Shown here: in pieces, positions 1 to 7,220 of the stretch
How the letters are laid out: every line of letters starts with the position of its first letter
Numbering within the stretch: position 1 is the first letter of the stretch
Origin: an uncultured bacterium
GTDB taxonomy: Bacteria; Actinomycetota; Coriobacteriia; Coriobacteriales; Coriobacteriaceae
Length of the DNA: 23,772 nucleotides
Direction: 5' to 3'
Assembly: GCA_905215505.1 (NCBI GenBank)
Contig: CAJMPU010000026.1
Coordinates: forward strand, 1 to 23,772
Notes under the pieces: model-generated
Database searches by the model: none
Told to the model about the DNA's origin: nothing
What the model saw: the letters and a program-made list of their open reading frames with translations, nothing else
Program-made: the position numbers and the translations under genes

Positions 1-600
1 CAAGGCGGGGCCGAGGCCGCCTCGATCAATTTGCGAAAGAATCTTGACGGTACCTCACTGTGTCCAGGGGCATGGACCATCTCCTCCATCCTTCCTGCTC
101 GAGCACGTCAGAGTAACCACCCGGTGAAACCATTGGCCGAGAGCTGCGCCCCCAGTCCCCGGGAAGCGGCCCTCTTGATTAAACTGCTCAGTATTTCGTG
201 CTCACGGGCTCAATTCCCGGTGACCACTTGAGTCACTTCATAGTAGAGAGCAACGACAATGTCGACGCTGCAGGTCTTAAGAATACATTCGCAATAGATG
301 TTCCGGCTGTTCACGCCACTGCAGTGAAGCTGACCGGCCTCGGCTTCTATGATCGAATTAAGCACCTGATCGGAGAGCCTGCGGATAAGCACCAGCTGTC
401 GATCGTCCCGTCGCTGAGGTGGGGCTCAGCGAACATGTCGGGCGCGGCGTCCGCTAAGATCTACATTGCGGTCCTCATCCTTCTCAAGAACCTTCCTTGT
501 GGTTATTTCAGATTCTAGTGCGAAAGCCGTTTTGCGTCAGGCAGACGTCATCACCCCCCCACGCTTACGCCATCTATTTTTTGTGCGATCCAAAGTATCG
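1..600. other. No recognisable gene; probable gene debris
   Basis: I see no convincing protein here. The open frames are short, lack good ribosome-binding sites and match nothing I recognise. On the minus strand three neighbouring short frames look protein-like but are broken by stops, which suggests an old, decayed gene. Base composition changes sharply near 600, where the AT-rich gene begins. Confidence 0.4.
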
Positions 601-1242
601 CTAGCTCACGCTCTTCACTATCATCAAATTTGCAGGTCTCATATTTGATGTTTCATTCAGCTCCTTAGAATCGATAACCAAATCCCATTGTCCATTTTGG
701 CCCGGCAATGATCGGCAAAGTTGTTTGTTAGGTATACGAAACAATCGATTAACTGGAGTCAAACGCTTAACTCCAAAACATTTCAAACTGACAATTTCGA
801 TACATAATAAAGCTGCCAGTGAATTCAAACAGTTCTCCAAATTAGCTTTTCTAAAATACGTACCACGATCATGTTTCACAGCGTTATAGCTATCCCACCA
901 AGTTAATTTTGCATACATTCCATTTATCCACGCATTAAAAGGTTTGAGTGAAATACTCTGGTTAATCGCAATGTCAACTACCTCATTTACAAAGGCAATA
1001 TCATTCAAAGCAGACAGGCACTCGAATGCTTCCTTGATATTAGATGGTCTATTTCCGGATCGAAGTTCGACATAATCTTTAAAAACCGAATCAAATTCAG
1101 AACAAATCGATAAAAGCATCTTTGCAAATTCAACTGAATAAGTTGAGAAATTATCGTTGCTCAGCTCAACATAATTAAAGGAATTAACAAGCTCTCTTTC
1201 AAGAACCAAGTAGTAATCCCAATTTGATAAAGATAAACTCAT
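601..1242 (-). CDS. Uncharacterised HEPN-like protein (AT-rich, probably acquired)
   Basis: Predicted cytoplasmic protein of 213 residues with no signal peptide or membrane segment. It is mostly helical, judged from its leucine/isoleucine spacing. The best signature is WWDSYNAVKHDR at about residues 115-126, followed by a helix rich in Asn, Leu and Ala. This tryptophan/YN..KH.R pattern occurs in many uncharacterised HEPN-like proteins. The strict nuclease motif R-X4-6-H is not clearly present, so no RNase activity is claimed. ATG at 1242 is preferred. A TTG six bases upstream is also possible, because a GGGAG lies 4 bases from the TTG and 10 from the ATG. The gene is much more AT-rich than the polysaccharide operon. 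It follows the DUF2971 gene on the same strand after about 140 bp, so the two may be one transferred unit. The function is unknown; defence is only a guess from context. Confidence 0.6.
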   Translation of the reverse strand: MSLSLSNWDYYLVLERELVNSFNYVELSNDNFSTYSVEFAKMLLSICSEFDSVFKDYVELRSGNRPSNIKEAFECLSALNDIAFVNEVVDIAINQSISLKPFNAWINGMYAKLTWWDSYNAVKHDRGTYFRKANLENCLNSLAALLCIEIVSLKCFGVKRLTPVNRLFRIPNKQLCRSLPGQNGQWDLVIDSKELNETSNMRPANLMIVKSVS

Positions 1243-1385
1243 AGACAAGCAACTCCCGTTAACGTAAATTACACCAAATTATCTTTCGAAATGCCCCCGT
1301 AGATATAGCAATCGCCAGCTCAGAAGTCTACTGACGCCCGATTCAGCTGACAAATAATTGACTATACGGCACTATTAAAGGATAA

Positions 1386-2366
1386 CTAGCACTGTTCATC
1401 TACAGGAATATCCAGTTTATTCGCCGCGCAAATGCAAAGCTCTTTATCCTCTTGAGTCATCCTGCTCCCAAGAATAACTCGCAACGGCTTGCATGGGCGT
1501 TGTACATAATTCATCTCAAGCTCATCTGGCTCTGGTACAAGACGGGCACGATATTCGTTCTCCCGCTCAAACACACTGCCCTTTCTGTAAATTGCCCGTA
1601 GATCACTAAGCATGTCATCACTGCTCACATTAAGACCAAGCATCCTAGCAGCAGTCCAAGCAATTTGAGGGTCGCAATTAAATGGTTCGTCATCATATAA
1701 AATTGGTAATAATTCAGTGCGCATTCCGTTAGCTATGTTGCAATTGCGAATAGCTTCTCTGTCGTAAGCAAGAACGAAACCCGTTTGGCTTTCGGAATAT
1801 GCATTCCACATATTCGAATCGCTAGGATTGTCCGTTAGGCACAAAATGCGACAACAATTTCGGCAGCTATTCTGATGAACTGGGGCAACAAATCCTCCAA
1901 CAAATAAGCGCAAGTTTTTAACAGCCGAGCGAAAAAGACTAACTTTTCCCTCATCGGATAGTATCTCGAACTCATCTATTCTTGCTGGATTAAAAGGAGC
2001 CCCCAGAACCCCTAAAACAAACGCAAGTCGTCTAAAATCAATTTGATTTATTATCTTTAACGCTTGTTCATCATCATTGAGATTACTTTCGATTTCATCT
2101 ATACCATTCCAGTTATAGATCGGTACCGAGTCGCACTGATCGCTGAAAACCTTTGGATGAGAAAATGTAACAGTCGCGTTTTCTAGATCGGCAAAAGCGT
2201 ATTCACTTGGAGGTCGATAGCGGTAAAGCATTCGCGGGACGAGAGAAGTCGATAGCGCTTCCAGCTCCTTCTTTGCGGAAACAATGGAGGCGCCATCGTT
2301 TTGCTTGGCAACGAGATTAGCCAGCGTCTCCCGATATGTTTCTTTCTGTGTCAAGCTTAGCGCCAT
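1386..2366 (-). CDS. DUF2971-family protein
   Basis: A 326-residue cytoplasmic protein that fits the DUF2971 family. It has LYRYRPP near residues 47-53, then TFSHPKVFSDQCDS at about 67-80 (the family's 'fs.P..F.D..D' block). A central ILCLTDNPSDSNMWNAYSE followed by GFVLAYD lies at about 173-201, and a late E.EYRARL block precedes the C-terminus. These are the usual family landmarks in order, and the length is typical or slightly long. The biochemical role of DUF2971 proteins is not established. They often occur in accessory regions. ATG at 2366 is chosen; only a weak GGGAAG lies upstream. A possible promoter (TTGCAC and TCTAAT, 18 bp apart) lies just upstream in AT-rich sequence. The gene shares low GC and strand with the next gene, which suggests joint acquisition. 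Confidence 0.7.
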   Translation of the reverse strand: MALSLTQKETYRETLANLVAKQNDGASIVSAKKELEALSTSLVPRMLYRYRPPSEYAFADLENATVTFSHPKVFSDQCDSVPIYNWNGIDEIESNLNDDEQALKIINQIDFRRLAFVLGVLGAPFNPARIDEFEILSDEGKVSLFRSAVKNLRLFVGGFVAPVHQNSCRNCCRILCLTDNPSDSNMWNAYSESQTGFVLAYDREAIRNCNIANGMRTELLPILYDDEPFNCDPQIAWTAARMLGLNVSSDDMLSDLRAIYRKGSVFERENEYRARLVPEPDELEMNYVQRPCKPLRVILGSRMTQEDKELCICAANKLDIPVDEQC

Positions 2367-2431
2367 GCAATATCGCTTCCCGATCTAGCTAAATTAGATG
2401 CAGTTGATTTTATCCAGTGCAAAAATACTGA

Positions 2432-2728
2432 ATGCACATACGAAGCAGAAGTCATGTCTATCAACTACCAAAAAATGATTCCGATTGGAACGTACCGGAA
2501 ATCGTAAAAGCTGCCAACGGATATATTTATAATAGTCTGAGATGGCTAGAGATGAAAACATATAGTCATCAAGCAGTCTTGTCCTCCGATGAAGACGCCA
2601 GCTATGACATCGAATTCCACTCTCTGTCAGGTCGCTTTACCAATTACGGAGCGCCGCAGAGGCTGCAGAAGCAGTCGAGTATGCAGAAAAGATTTATATG
2701 GGCGCGTCAATTAAAAAAGCTCTGTTAG
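2432..2728 (+). CDS. Small hypothetical ORF, possibly a frameshifted fragment
   Basis: A 98-residue open frame, divergent from the DUF2971 gene and AT-rich like it. I do not recognise it. The first 70 or so residues look protein-like and acidic (SSDEDASYDIEFHSLSGRFT). After about 2641 the +2 frame reads more naturally (AAEAVEYAEKIYMGASIKKALL and then a stop near 2733). This suggests a real small protein with a single frameshift near 2640. No good ribosome-binding site precedes the ATG at 2432. Confidence 0.3.
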   Translation: MHIRSRSHVYQLPKNDSDWNVPEIVKAANGYIYNSLRWLEMKTYSHQAVLSSDEDASYDIEFHSLSGRFTNYGAPQRLQKQSSMQKRFIWARQLKKLC

Positions 2729-2793
2729 ACCAGGATTGACACACATCTGTCCCCACGGCGCCATATCGTTAGCCTCGTAGACCGCGGGGCAGC

Positions 2794-3125
2794 ATGAACG
2801 CCGAGGACCTGGTAATCGCCTTCAAACGGGACATGGCGAAGCTGAGCGGGACCGAGCGCCGCCGCGCGATTGAGTCCGTCAGGGACGTGATCCGCGCGGC
2901 GGCGTTCGACGACACGGCCGGCTCCGCCTACGAGGTCGAGCGCAGCCGCGTCTGCCTCAAGACCGCCTACGCCATGCGCCATAGGCTGATCGAGTGCCTC
3001 TCGGCCCACTGCCCCCATTCAGGGCCGGGCGGGGCTGCGGCGGCGAGCTCGACGAGATCTACTTCCCTGAGTCGCTCAAGGGCAAGGGCAACCGCGCGAA
3101 GGGGTTGTTCGCGATGCCGTATCGG
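2794..3125 (+). pseudogene. IS1595-type (ISXO2-like) transposase remnant
   Basis: The first frame (from the ATG at 2794) encodes the N-terminal part of the transposase up to the block KTAYAMRHRLIECL, the end of its helix-turn-helix. After a frame change near 3005-3015 the reading continues as RAGRGCGGELDEIYFPESLKG. This is the start of the DDE catalytic domain, with the first acidic residue in ELDEIYF. The zinc ribbon normally found between the N-terminal helix and the helix-turn-helix is missing, so an internal deletion has occurred. Everything after about 40 residues of the catalytic domain is lost. The gene is GC-rich, in contrast to the AT-rich genes to its left. A TGTCCCCA at 2748-2755 may mark the old left end, but no matching right end is visible. 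Confidence 0.65.
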
Positions 3126-3285
3126 CAGCATAGAGACGGTATGTCCATTTCGTCTCTTTTAGCGCTGAATACCATGTATCGGGTTCATTTTCTCATGCCT
3201 TATAAGGAATATATGAGACGGCTGAATTCGTAGATGCCTGTTGTAAATGAATGTATGTGAGAAAGCTAACAACTACATAATAAGA

Positions 3286-3434
3286 GTTGCGTTTGGCATC
3301 AGGCAACGAAAACCGTTGCATTTTGTCTCTTGCAACTAAAAGGGTTGCGTTTGGTATATAGCAACGAAAACAGTTGCATTATGTCTCATGCAACTAAAAG
3401 GGTTGCTTTTGGTGTCTAGCAACGAAAACAGTTG
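3286..3434. repeat. 29-bp GTTGC-N12-GCAAC-N7 array (five units plus a half-site)
   Basis: GTTGC occurs at 3286, 3315, 3344, 3373 and 3402, and GCAAC at 3303, 3332, 3361, 3390 and 3419. A final GTTG lies at 3431. The spacing is exactly 17 then 12 throughout, giving a 29-bp period. Two unit types alternate in the order A-B-A-B-A, so the true repeat is 58 bp. In type A the N7 following GCAAC is GAAAACC or GAAAACA; in type B it is TAAAAGG. Each unit is a dyad. The type B units extend to six- or seven-base arms (GTTGCAT...ATGCAAC). There are no unique spacers, so this is not CRISPR. It may be a multi-site operator, an iteron-like array or a structured RNA. Confidence 0.85.
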
Positions 3435-3645
3435 TGCACGGGCAAGATAACCCTCACGCTTTGCGAATGATATCTTTGTTCCTGCAAATTAAAACACGCA
3501 ATGTTATAGATAGACGAAATCTGATTAGCGGGCGACGATGAATGCCACATCTCTATTATCACGGGGACTGCCGCCCCAGAAAAACCCGATATGGCAATCG
3601 ACGCTGATAGCAGTCTTAAAGAACATGACGTCGCCCTCACTCGAC

Positions 3646-4748
3646 CTAGAACCGTTCGAGAATCTCCTCGGCGTTCTCTCGCAGATAGATATCTAGGTCC
3701 GGCACGGCAAACTGCACGTAGCCCCTCTGTGGTGCCTGAATAACCTCTCTTTGTAGCAATTTGGCCCTAATAGAGCTGACCTCATTGGTCTTTTTACCCA
3801 TGCGCTTAGCAATCTCGGCTGATTTGGACTGTTGTTTATCCTCGCACATCGCCAAAAGGTATTTGATATCGTTAAGTCCCAGTCCAGAAATCGCGGGCTC
3901 GTGAACAACATCGTGAAAACGAGCCTCTGCCAGCGCAATGCCTTCGGTGACGTCGCGCTCGCTCACAATGGCACTTTTGGCACGATGCAAGTTGGCGCGC
4001 TGCCAAATGGAATAACCGACCAGTTGCACCAGATAGGCATAGCCCTTAGTGGCCTTAGCGGCTCTCGACAGGAGATTGTCCTCTATGGTCAAGCCAGTCG
4101 CGACAAAGCTATCGCCCATAGAGAGCGCTACCTCCACCTGGTTGATAGGCGCCAGATCTTCGGGGAGGGCACGACGCAAGAACGTAAGCGCCTTGCCGTT
4201 AATAAGATCCATAACACCGGCGGGTAACCCGGCAAAGGCAAGTGCGATATCTACTTTTTCCCCTATCAAAAGCTGAACCGTAGACGCAATGGCACGCATA
4301 TCGTCAATCGGAGCGTCCTGAACTTCATCGATGGCAATAAAAAGACCCTCGGATGACTTCGCCGCCGAACTTAGCAACTTTCTAAGGCTCGACTCTTTGG
4401 GTGCAACATCGACTTTCGCAGAAACAAAGCCGGCGTTTACACCGACCGAAGCATTGGCCGCAAGGGAAGAATCAGCAACCTGATCCTTCAAGTCCAGCAA
4501 TAGGTTAGGGCCAGCAGAAACAATAGCGGTCTTCCATCCAAGCTCTCGCGCACGATCCCTAAGATCGCAGAGCAAAACAGTTTTCCGGAGCCCCTCGGTC
4601 CAGCAATACGCATGAGCCTCGCAGGTGCACCAATTCCCGCATTCAAACTCTCGGTAAACTCAAGGGCAATATCATCACGACCAATTATGCGCGGAGGCTC
4701 AGCGCCGGCAGTGGGACGAAACGGATTATGGAATGCTGTGGCGCTCAC
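3646..4748 (-). pseudogene. AAA ATPase with C-terminal winged helix, frameshifted in Walker A
   Basis: The GTG at 4748 has AGAAAGG eight bases upstream. The frame runs through RIAGPRGSGK and then goes out of frame. The other frame resumes at once with LLCDLRDRARELGWKTAIVSAG and runs to the TAG at 3646. Adding one A in the run at 4581-4584 (T on the plus strand) restores GPRGSGKTVLLCDL and gives a protein of about 367 residues. Later landmarks are Walker B LFIAIDEVQDA, a sensor-like ALAFAGLP, a candidate arginine-finger region FLRRALPEDLAPI and a C-terminal winged helix (SAEIAKRMGKKTNEVSSIRAKL). This layout fits the AAA_16/Orc1-like class of single ATPases found in accessory DNA. The partner is unknown. 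The frameshift could be a real mutation or an assembly error in a homopolymer. A 98%-identical truncated copy lies at 7318-7746. Confidence 0.75.
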
Positions 4749-4798
4749 TTGTTTGCCTTTCTAGGGAATCGATTAACAGCCAATCATCGGTTAAATAA

Positions 4799-4866
4799 TT
4801 ATCGCAGACTATATCGAATAATATCGAGTTATATAAGGCTGTATAAACTTATCGCGGAAGTATCGA
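4799..4866. repeat. Repeated TATCG motifs upstream of the ATPase gene
   Basis: The AT-rich stretch upstream of the ATPase start carries TTATCGC at 4799 and 4849 (50 bp apart). Each is followed within about 15 bases by a TATCGA, and another AATATCGA lies near 4821. The two composite copies look like paired operator sites for the minus-strand ATPase promoter. No clean -35/-10 pair was identified. Confidence 0.35.
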
Positions 4867-4957
4867 GCTTTCGTAATATGACTTAGTTAATAGTCCACCA
4901 TTGCTTTCTTCCAAGCTCATAGCGAAAGAAAGTTCAGGACTTCCTAAACCCATTGCC

Positions 4958-5131
4958 TTAATACGAGAAATACTCGCTCTCGGCAGATAGGTTTGGCCCC
5001 AACCACGGATCGCCGCTGAGGAAGAACTCCGGCCAGCGCTGCATGAACAGTGCTTGCTCACGCTTCCAGCGGCGCAGCTTTTCCTCGTTGGCCTCTTCCC
5101 TGCCGCGCGAGGTGAACTCGTAGTGATACAG
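4958..5131 (-). pseudogene. Duplicate of the C-terminus of the double-domain glycosyltransferase
   Basis: This stretch encodes LYHYEFTSRGREEANEEKLR...ESEYFSY and then TAA. It matches the last 57 residues of the 828-residue glycosyltransferase (7759-7932) at a constant offset of 2801 bp. Most differences are silent. Homology stops abruptly at 5131. It cannot be functional, since no GT-A domain remains. It sits upstream of the ATPase gene, just as the full gene sits upstream of the truncated ATPase copy, so both were duplicated together. Confidence 0.85.
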
Positions 5132-5146
5132 GGGTGAAGATAGGTA

Positions 5147-5185
5147 GGCCCGGCCGTGCGCGGTAGCTCCGCGGGCGGCCGGGCC
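5147..5185. repeat. Large GC-rich hairpin next to the duplication breakpoint
   Basis: GGCCCGGCCG (5147-5156) pairs with CGGCCGGGCC (5176-5185). Inside, CGCGG (5159-5163) pairs with CCGCG (5169-5173) around the loop TAGCT. It starts 16 bp after the end of the glycosyltransferase duplicate. No strong T-run follows in either direction, so it is a poor rho-independent terminator. Confidence 0.7.
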
Positions 5186-5218
5186 GGTTTTGCCTCTTGG
5201 CAATGTTCAACTCATATT

Positions 5219-5250
5219 AAAAGGGAGGAGTCGACTGATCGGCCCCTCCC
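5219..5250 (-). terminator. Rho-independent terminator of the Abi gene
   Basis: Read on the minus strand, GGGAGGGG pairs with TCCTCCC (one G-T pair) around a loop of about 12 bases and is followed directly by TTTT. It lies 50 bp past the stop codon of the Abi-type gene. Confidence 0.6.
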
Positions 5251-5299
5251 ACGGCGTTTCGCCGTTTCTCTCTACACATATTAGCACACGGAAGGAACG

Positions 5300-6301
5300 T
5301 CACCGCTTGCGCCCGTAGCCATCGATGAACCCCTCAATAAATCCGTATTTCTGCCGGTCACCGCTTCCGACGATCATCATGTACGTATCAACCCCGACAG
5401 CGCTCTCGAGCTTCTCGAGCTCCCGCAGGCATTTCCGAAGAAAATCTCTGGAACGCTTCTTCTGATGCGTTAGCAAGGTCAATAGGTAGGCCAGGAGAAC
5501 GATGTAGTCGATTATGGAATTGAAATTCAACCTGTACCCGATAGAAAGATCCTCATCGAGAAGCTCGCCAACCGCGGCCAGGTTTCTGTCGGTCTTGGGA
5601 TACTTAACCGATTGGCTGAACCTCGAATCAAATACCGCCCCGTTATGGGCGACCGCGTTCCTTAAGGGACGAATCGTCTCGACGATGTTGATGACGATGC
5701 CGGGGTTCGCATGTAAGAGACCTAGGTCGCTTGCGATATCGGCGAGGATTTCATCGGGAAGGCTTCTGCATACGCTTGTGAGATCGCCGAGGGTCATCAC
5801 CTCGAAAATGCTCCAAACGGGCGCGTCATCGTCGCGATCGACATAATGCTTCACGAGATCGTTTTTGTAACTCCGTCTCACGATGTTCTGAAGCTGGCTC
5901 TTGAGCTTGAGCTTTTCCCCCATCTGCCCGTTCACGACCCTTCCGTTGACATCCCTGCATGTCCGGAGGCCGCGCTTTAAGAAGGTCGCCAGCCCGGGGT
6001 CCTCTATGTTCTCAAGTATTCTGGCCAAGACTATGTTTTTAACCGCCGTTTCGATGAACATTATCTCCGGGTAGATTGCAGCCTTGATGGCGGAATCGAA
6101 CCCGTATATGTCCATGAGTGCATCGAACGAAGGGAGGGGGAGCGCATTTTTGGGCTTTCGGACAAACCGGAAGCCTTTATAGCCATGGAAATAGCCCATG
6201 TTTCTCAGCAGTATCTTTCTGTCGCTCCCCCGCAAATCCTCCATACCGTGATTCGTCCTCATGTGCTTCATGAGGGAATTGATGCTCATGCCCTTCTTCA
6301 T
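5300..6301 (-). CDS. Abi_2 (AbiD/AbiF-like) abortive-infection protein
   Basis: This 333-residue protein fits the Abi_2 family, which is linked to abortive phage infection and belongs to the HEPN superfamily. Visible landmarks are an N-terminal basic segment, the early LLRNMGYFHGYKGF block (residues 32-45, equivalent to the family's 'YR.sGY..y') and FIETAVKNIV at 82-91. PVWSIFEVMTLGDL follows at 161-174, then LRNAVAHN at 213-220. The last contains R214 and H219, a proper R-X4-H motif of a HEPN RNase. The length is normal and the frame is intact. The start is the ATG at 6301, with GGGAGG five bases upstream and a second AAGGAGG further up. A TATAAT sits about 30 bp before the start. The gene is isolated between IS21 debris and the glycosyltransferase duplicate, and has its own terminator. 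The phage specificity cannot be told. Confidence 0.8.
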   Translation of the reverse strand: MKKGMSINSLMKHMRTNHGMEDLRGSDRKILLRNMGYFHGYKGFRFVRKPKNALPLPSFDALMDIYGFDSAIKAAIYPEIMFIETAVKNIVLARILENIEDPGLATFLKRGLRTCRDVNGRVVNGQMGEKLKLKSQLQNIVRRSYKNDLVKHYVDRDDDAPVWSIFEVMTLGDLTSVCRSLPDEILADIASDLGLLHANPGIVINIVETIRPLRNAVAHNGAVFDSRFSQSVKYPKTDRNLAAVGELLDEDLSIGYRLNFNSIIDYIVLLAYLLTLLTHQKKRSRDFLRKCLRELEKLESAVGVDTYMMIVGSGDRQKYGFIEGFIDGYGRKR

Positions 6302-6329
6302 CGAACCTCCCTTGGCCTCCTTCTAGGAA

Positions 6330-6335
6330 ATTATA
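6330..6335 (-). promoter_or_regulatory. Candidate -10 element of the Abi gene
   Basis: On the minus strand the sequence is a perfect TATAAT, 28 bp before the start codon, which would give a short leader holding two Shine-Dalgarno-like runs. No good -35 hexamer is seen 16-18 bp upstream, so an activator or extended contacts may be needed, or the match may be chance. Confidence 0.4.
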
Positions 6336-6434
6336 TCCCAGCCCGCCTCGACGGGGCGAGCCTGTCGTTGGCGCCGGCCTATTTGTGTTTGTTAACGTCG
6401 TGATTGCGGGTTTGATCACATCCGATTTTCAGAA

Positions 6435-6466
6435 TTGAGCACGATAGTTTTTCGGTTTTGAGCACG
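6435..6466 (+). repeat. IS21-type terminal repeats
   Basis: TTGAGCACG occurs at 6435-6443 and again at 6458-6466, 23 bp apart. Multiple short direct repeats near the tip are typical of IS21-family ends. The istB fragment starts about 75 bp further on. The istA gene expected between an IS21 end and istB is absent, so this end was brought next to istB by deletion. Confidence 0.45.
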
Positions 6467-6539
6467 GCCACGCCGACCAGACCGCATGCCTTAACGTTGT
6501 CGGTGCGTCGTATCGGCAACGAGCAAAGGCAGGAGGGAA

Positions 6540-6836
6540 TGATCGACGTGGACAAGATAGAGGACGCAGGTGGCGGGCTGCAGGGCCATGCTCGAGGCCG
6601 AGCTCGCGCACAGGGACGCGACCAAGAGGGCACGGCTGCTCAGGCAGGCGAGGCTCCCCGTGCACAAGTCGGCCGAGGGGTTCGACTGGTCGCACGTGCG
6701 GTTCTCCGAGGGCTGGGGCCGCGACGACATGCTTTCGCTGGGCTTCGTCGGCCCCCGCGAGGACCTCGTGTTCTTCGGCAAGACCGGCAGGGGCAAGACC
6801 CACATGGCCGTGGCCCTGGCGATGCGCACGGCCGCC
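6540..6836 (+). pseudogene. istB: IS21 istB remnant A (N-terminal half)
   Basis: IstB is the AAA+ helper ATPase of IS21-family transposition. The frame begins MIDVDKIEDA at 6540 with AGGAGGG upstream. It shifts by one base near 6566-6570 and continues as AMLEAELAHRDATKRARLLRQARLP...GFVGPREDLVFFGKTGRGKTHMAVALAM. This includes Walker A GKTGRGKT. Homology ends at about 6836, just after Walker A, where an oppositely oriented second istB begins. The fragment lacks Walker B and the rest of the ATPase core and cannot work. Confidence 0.75.
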
Positions 6837-7200
6837 GCCATCTGGTCGTCGCCGAACACCGCGCCCCACCGGCTGAACTCCAGGTTCGTGGTGATGACCA
6901 CCGACTGCCGCTCGTAGGCGTCGGCGAACACCTAGAAGAGCGCGCGCGCCGTCGAGATCCAGCGGCAGGAAGCCGAGCTCGTCGATGACGAGCAGCCTAG
7001 CGCAGCCGATGAGCGCGGCCTCACGGTCAAGGCGCCCCTCGTCGCGGGCGCGCCGCAGCCGCATGACGAGCGATGACGCGGTGAAGAAGCGGGCCTCCAT
7101 CCTCCGCTCGCACGCCAGCATGCACAGCGCCGAGGCCATGTGCGTCTTGCCGGTGCTGACGTCCCCCACCAGCACGAGGTCCTCGCAGAAACCAGTTTCA
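6837..7200 (-). pseudogene. istB: IS21 istB remnant B (central part)
   Basis: Read on the minus strand this encodes EDLVLVGDVSTGKTHMASALCMLACERRMEARFF...LLVIDELGFLPLDLDGARA. After a one-base slip in a GCGC run, and a TAG at 6932-6934 where Gln is expected, it continues VFADAYERQSVVITTNLEFSRWGAVFGDDQMAAA. Walker A (GDVSTGKT) and Walker B (LLVIDELG) are both present. The C-terminus after DDQMAAA is cut off at the junction with remnant A, and the N-terminal region is also missing. It differs enough from remnant A to come from another IS21-family element. Confidence 0.75.
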
Positions 7201-7220
7201 TGGAGCGTTTCATTGAAAAT

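Noticed and set aside
205..235. tRNA-like T-arm (GGGCTCAATTCCCGG followed by TGACCA)
   Set aside because: The stem has a mismatch, there is no room for an acceptor stem and no D- or anticodon arm lies upstream.
3286..3434. CRISPR array
   Set aside because: The period is 29 bp without unique spacers, the units themselves are dyads and no cas genes are present.
3416..3640. A 74-codon minus-strand open frame
   Set aside because: It overlaps the repeat array, has no ribosome-binding site and no protein-like pattern.
6302..6430. A further small gene between abi and the IS21 end
   Set aside because: Only short frames are seen; the stretch holds the abi leader and a candidate -10 and nothing else I can support.
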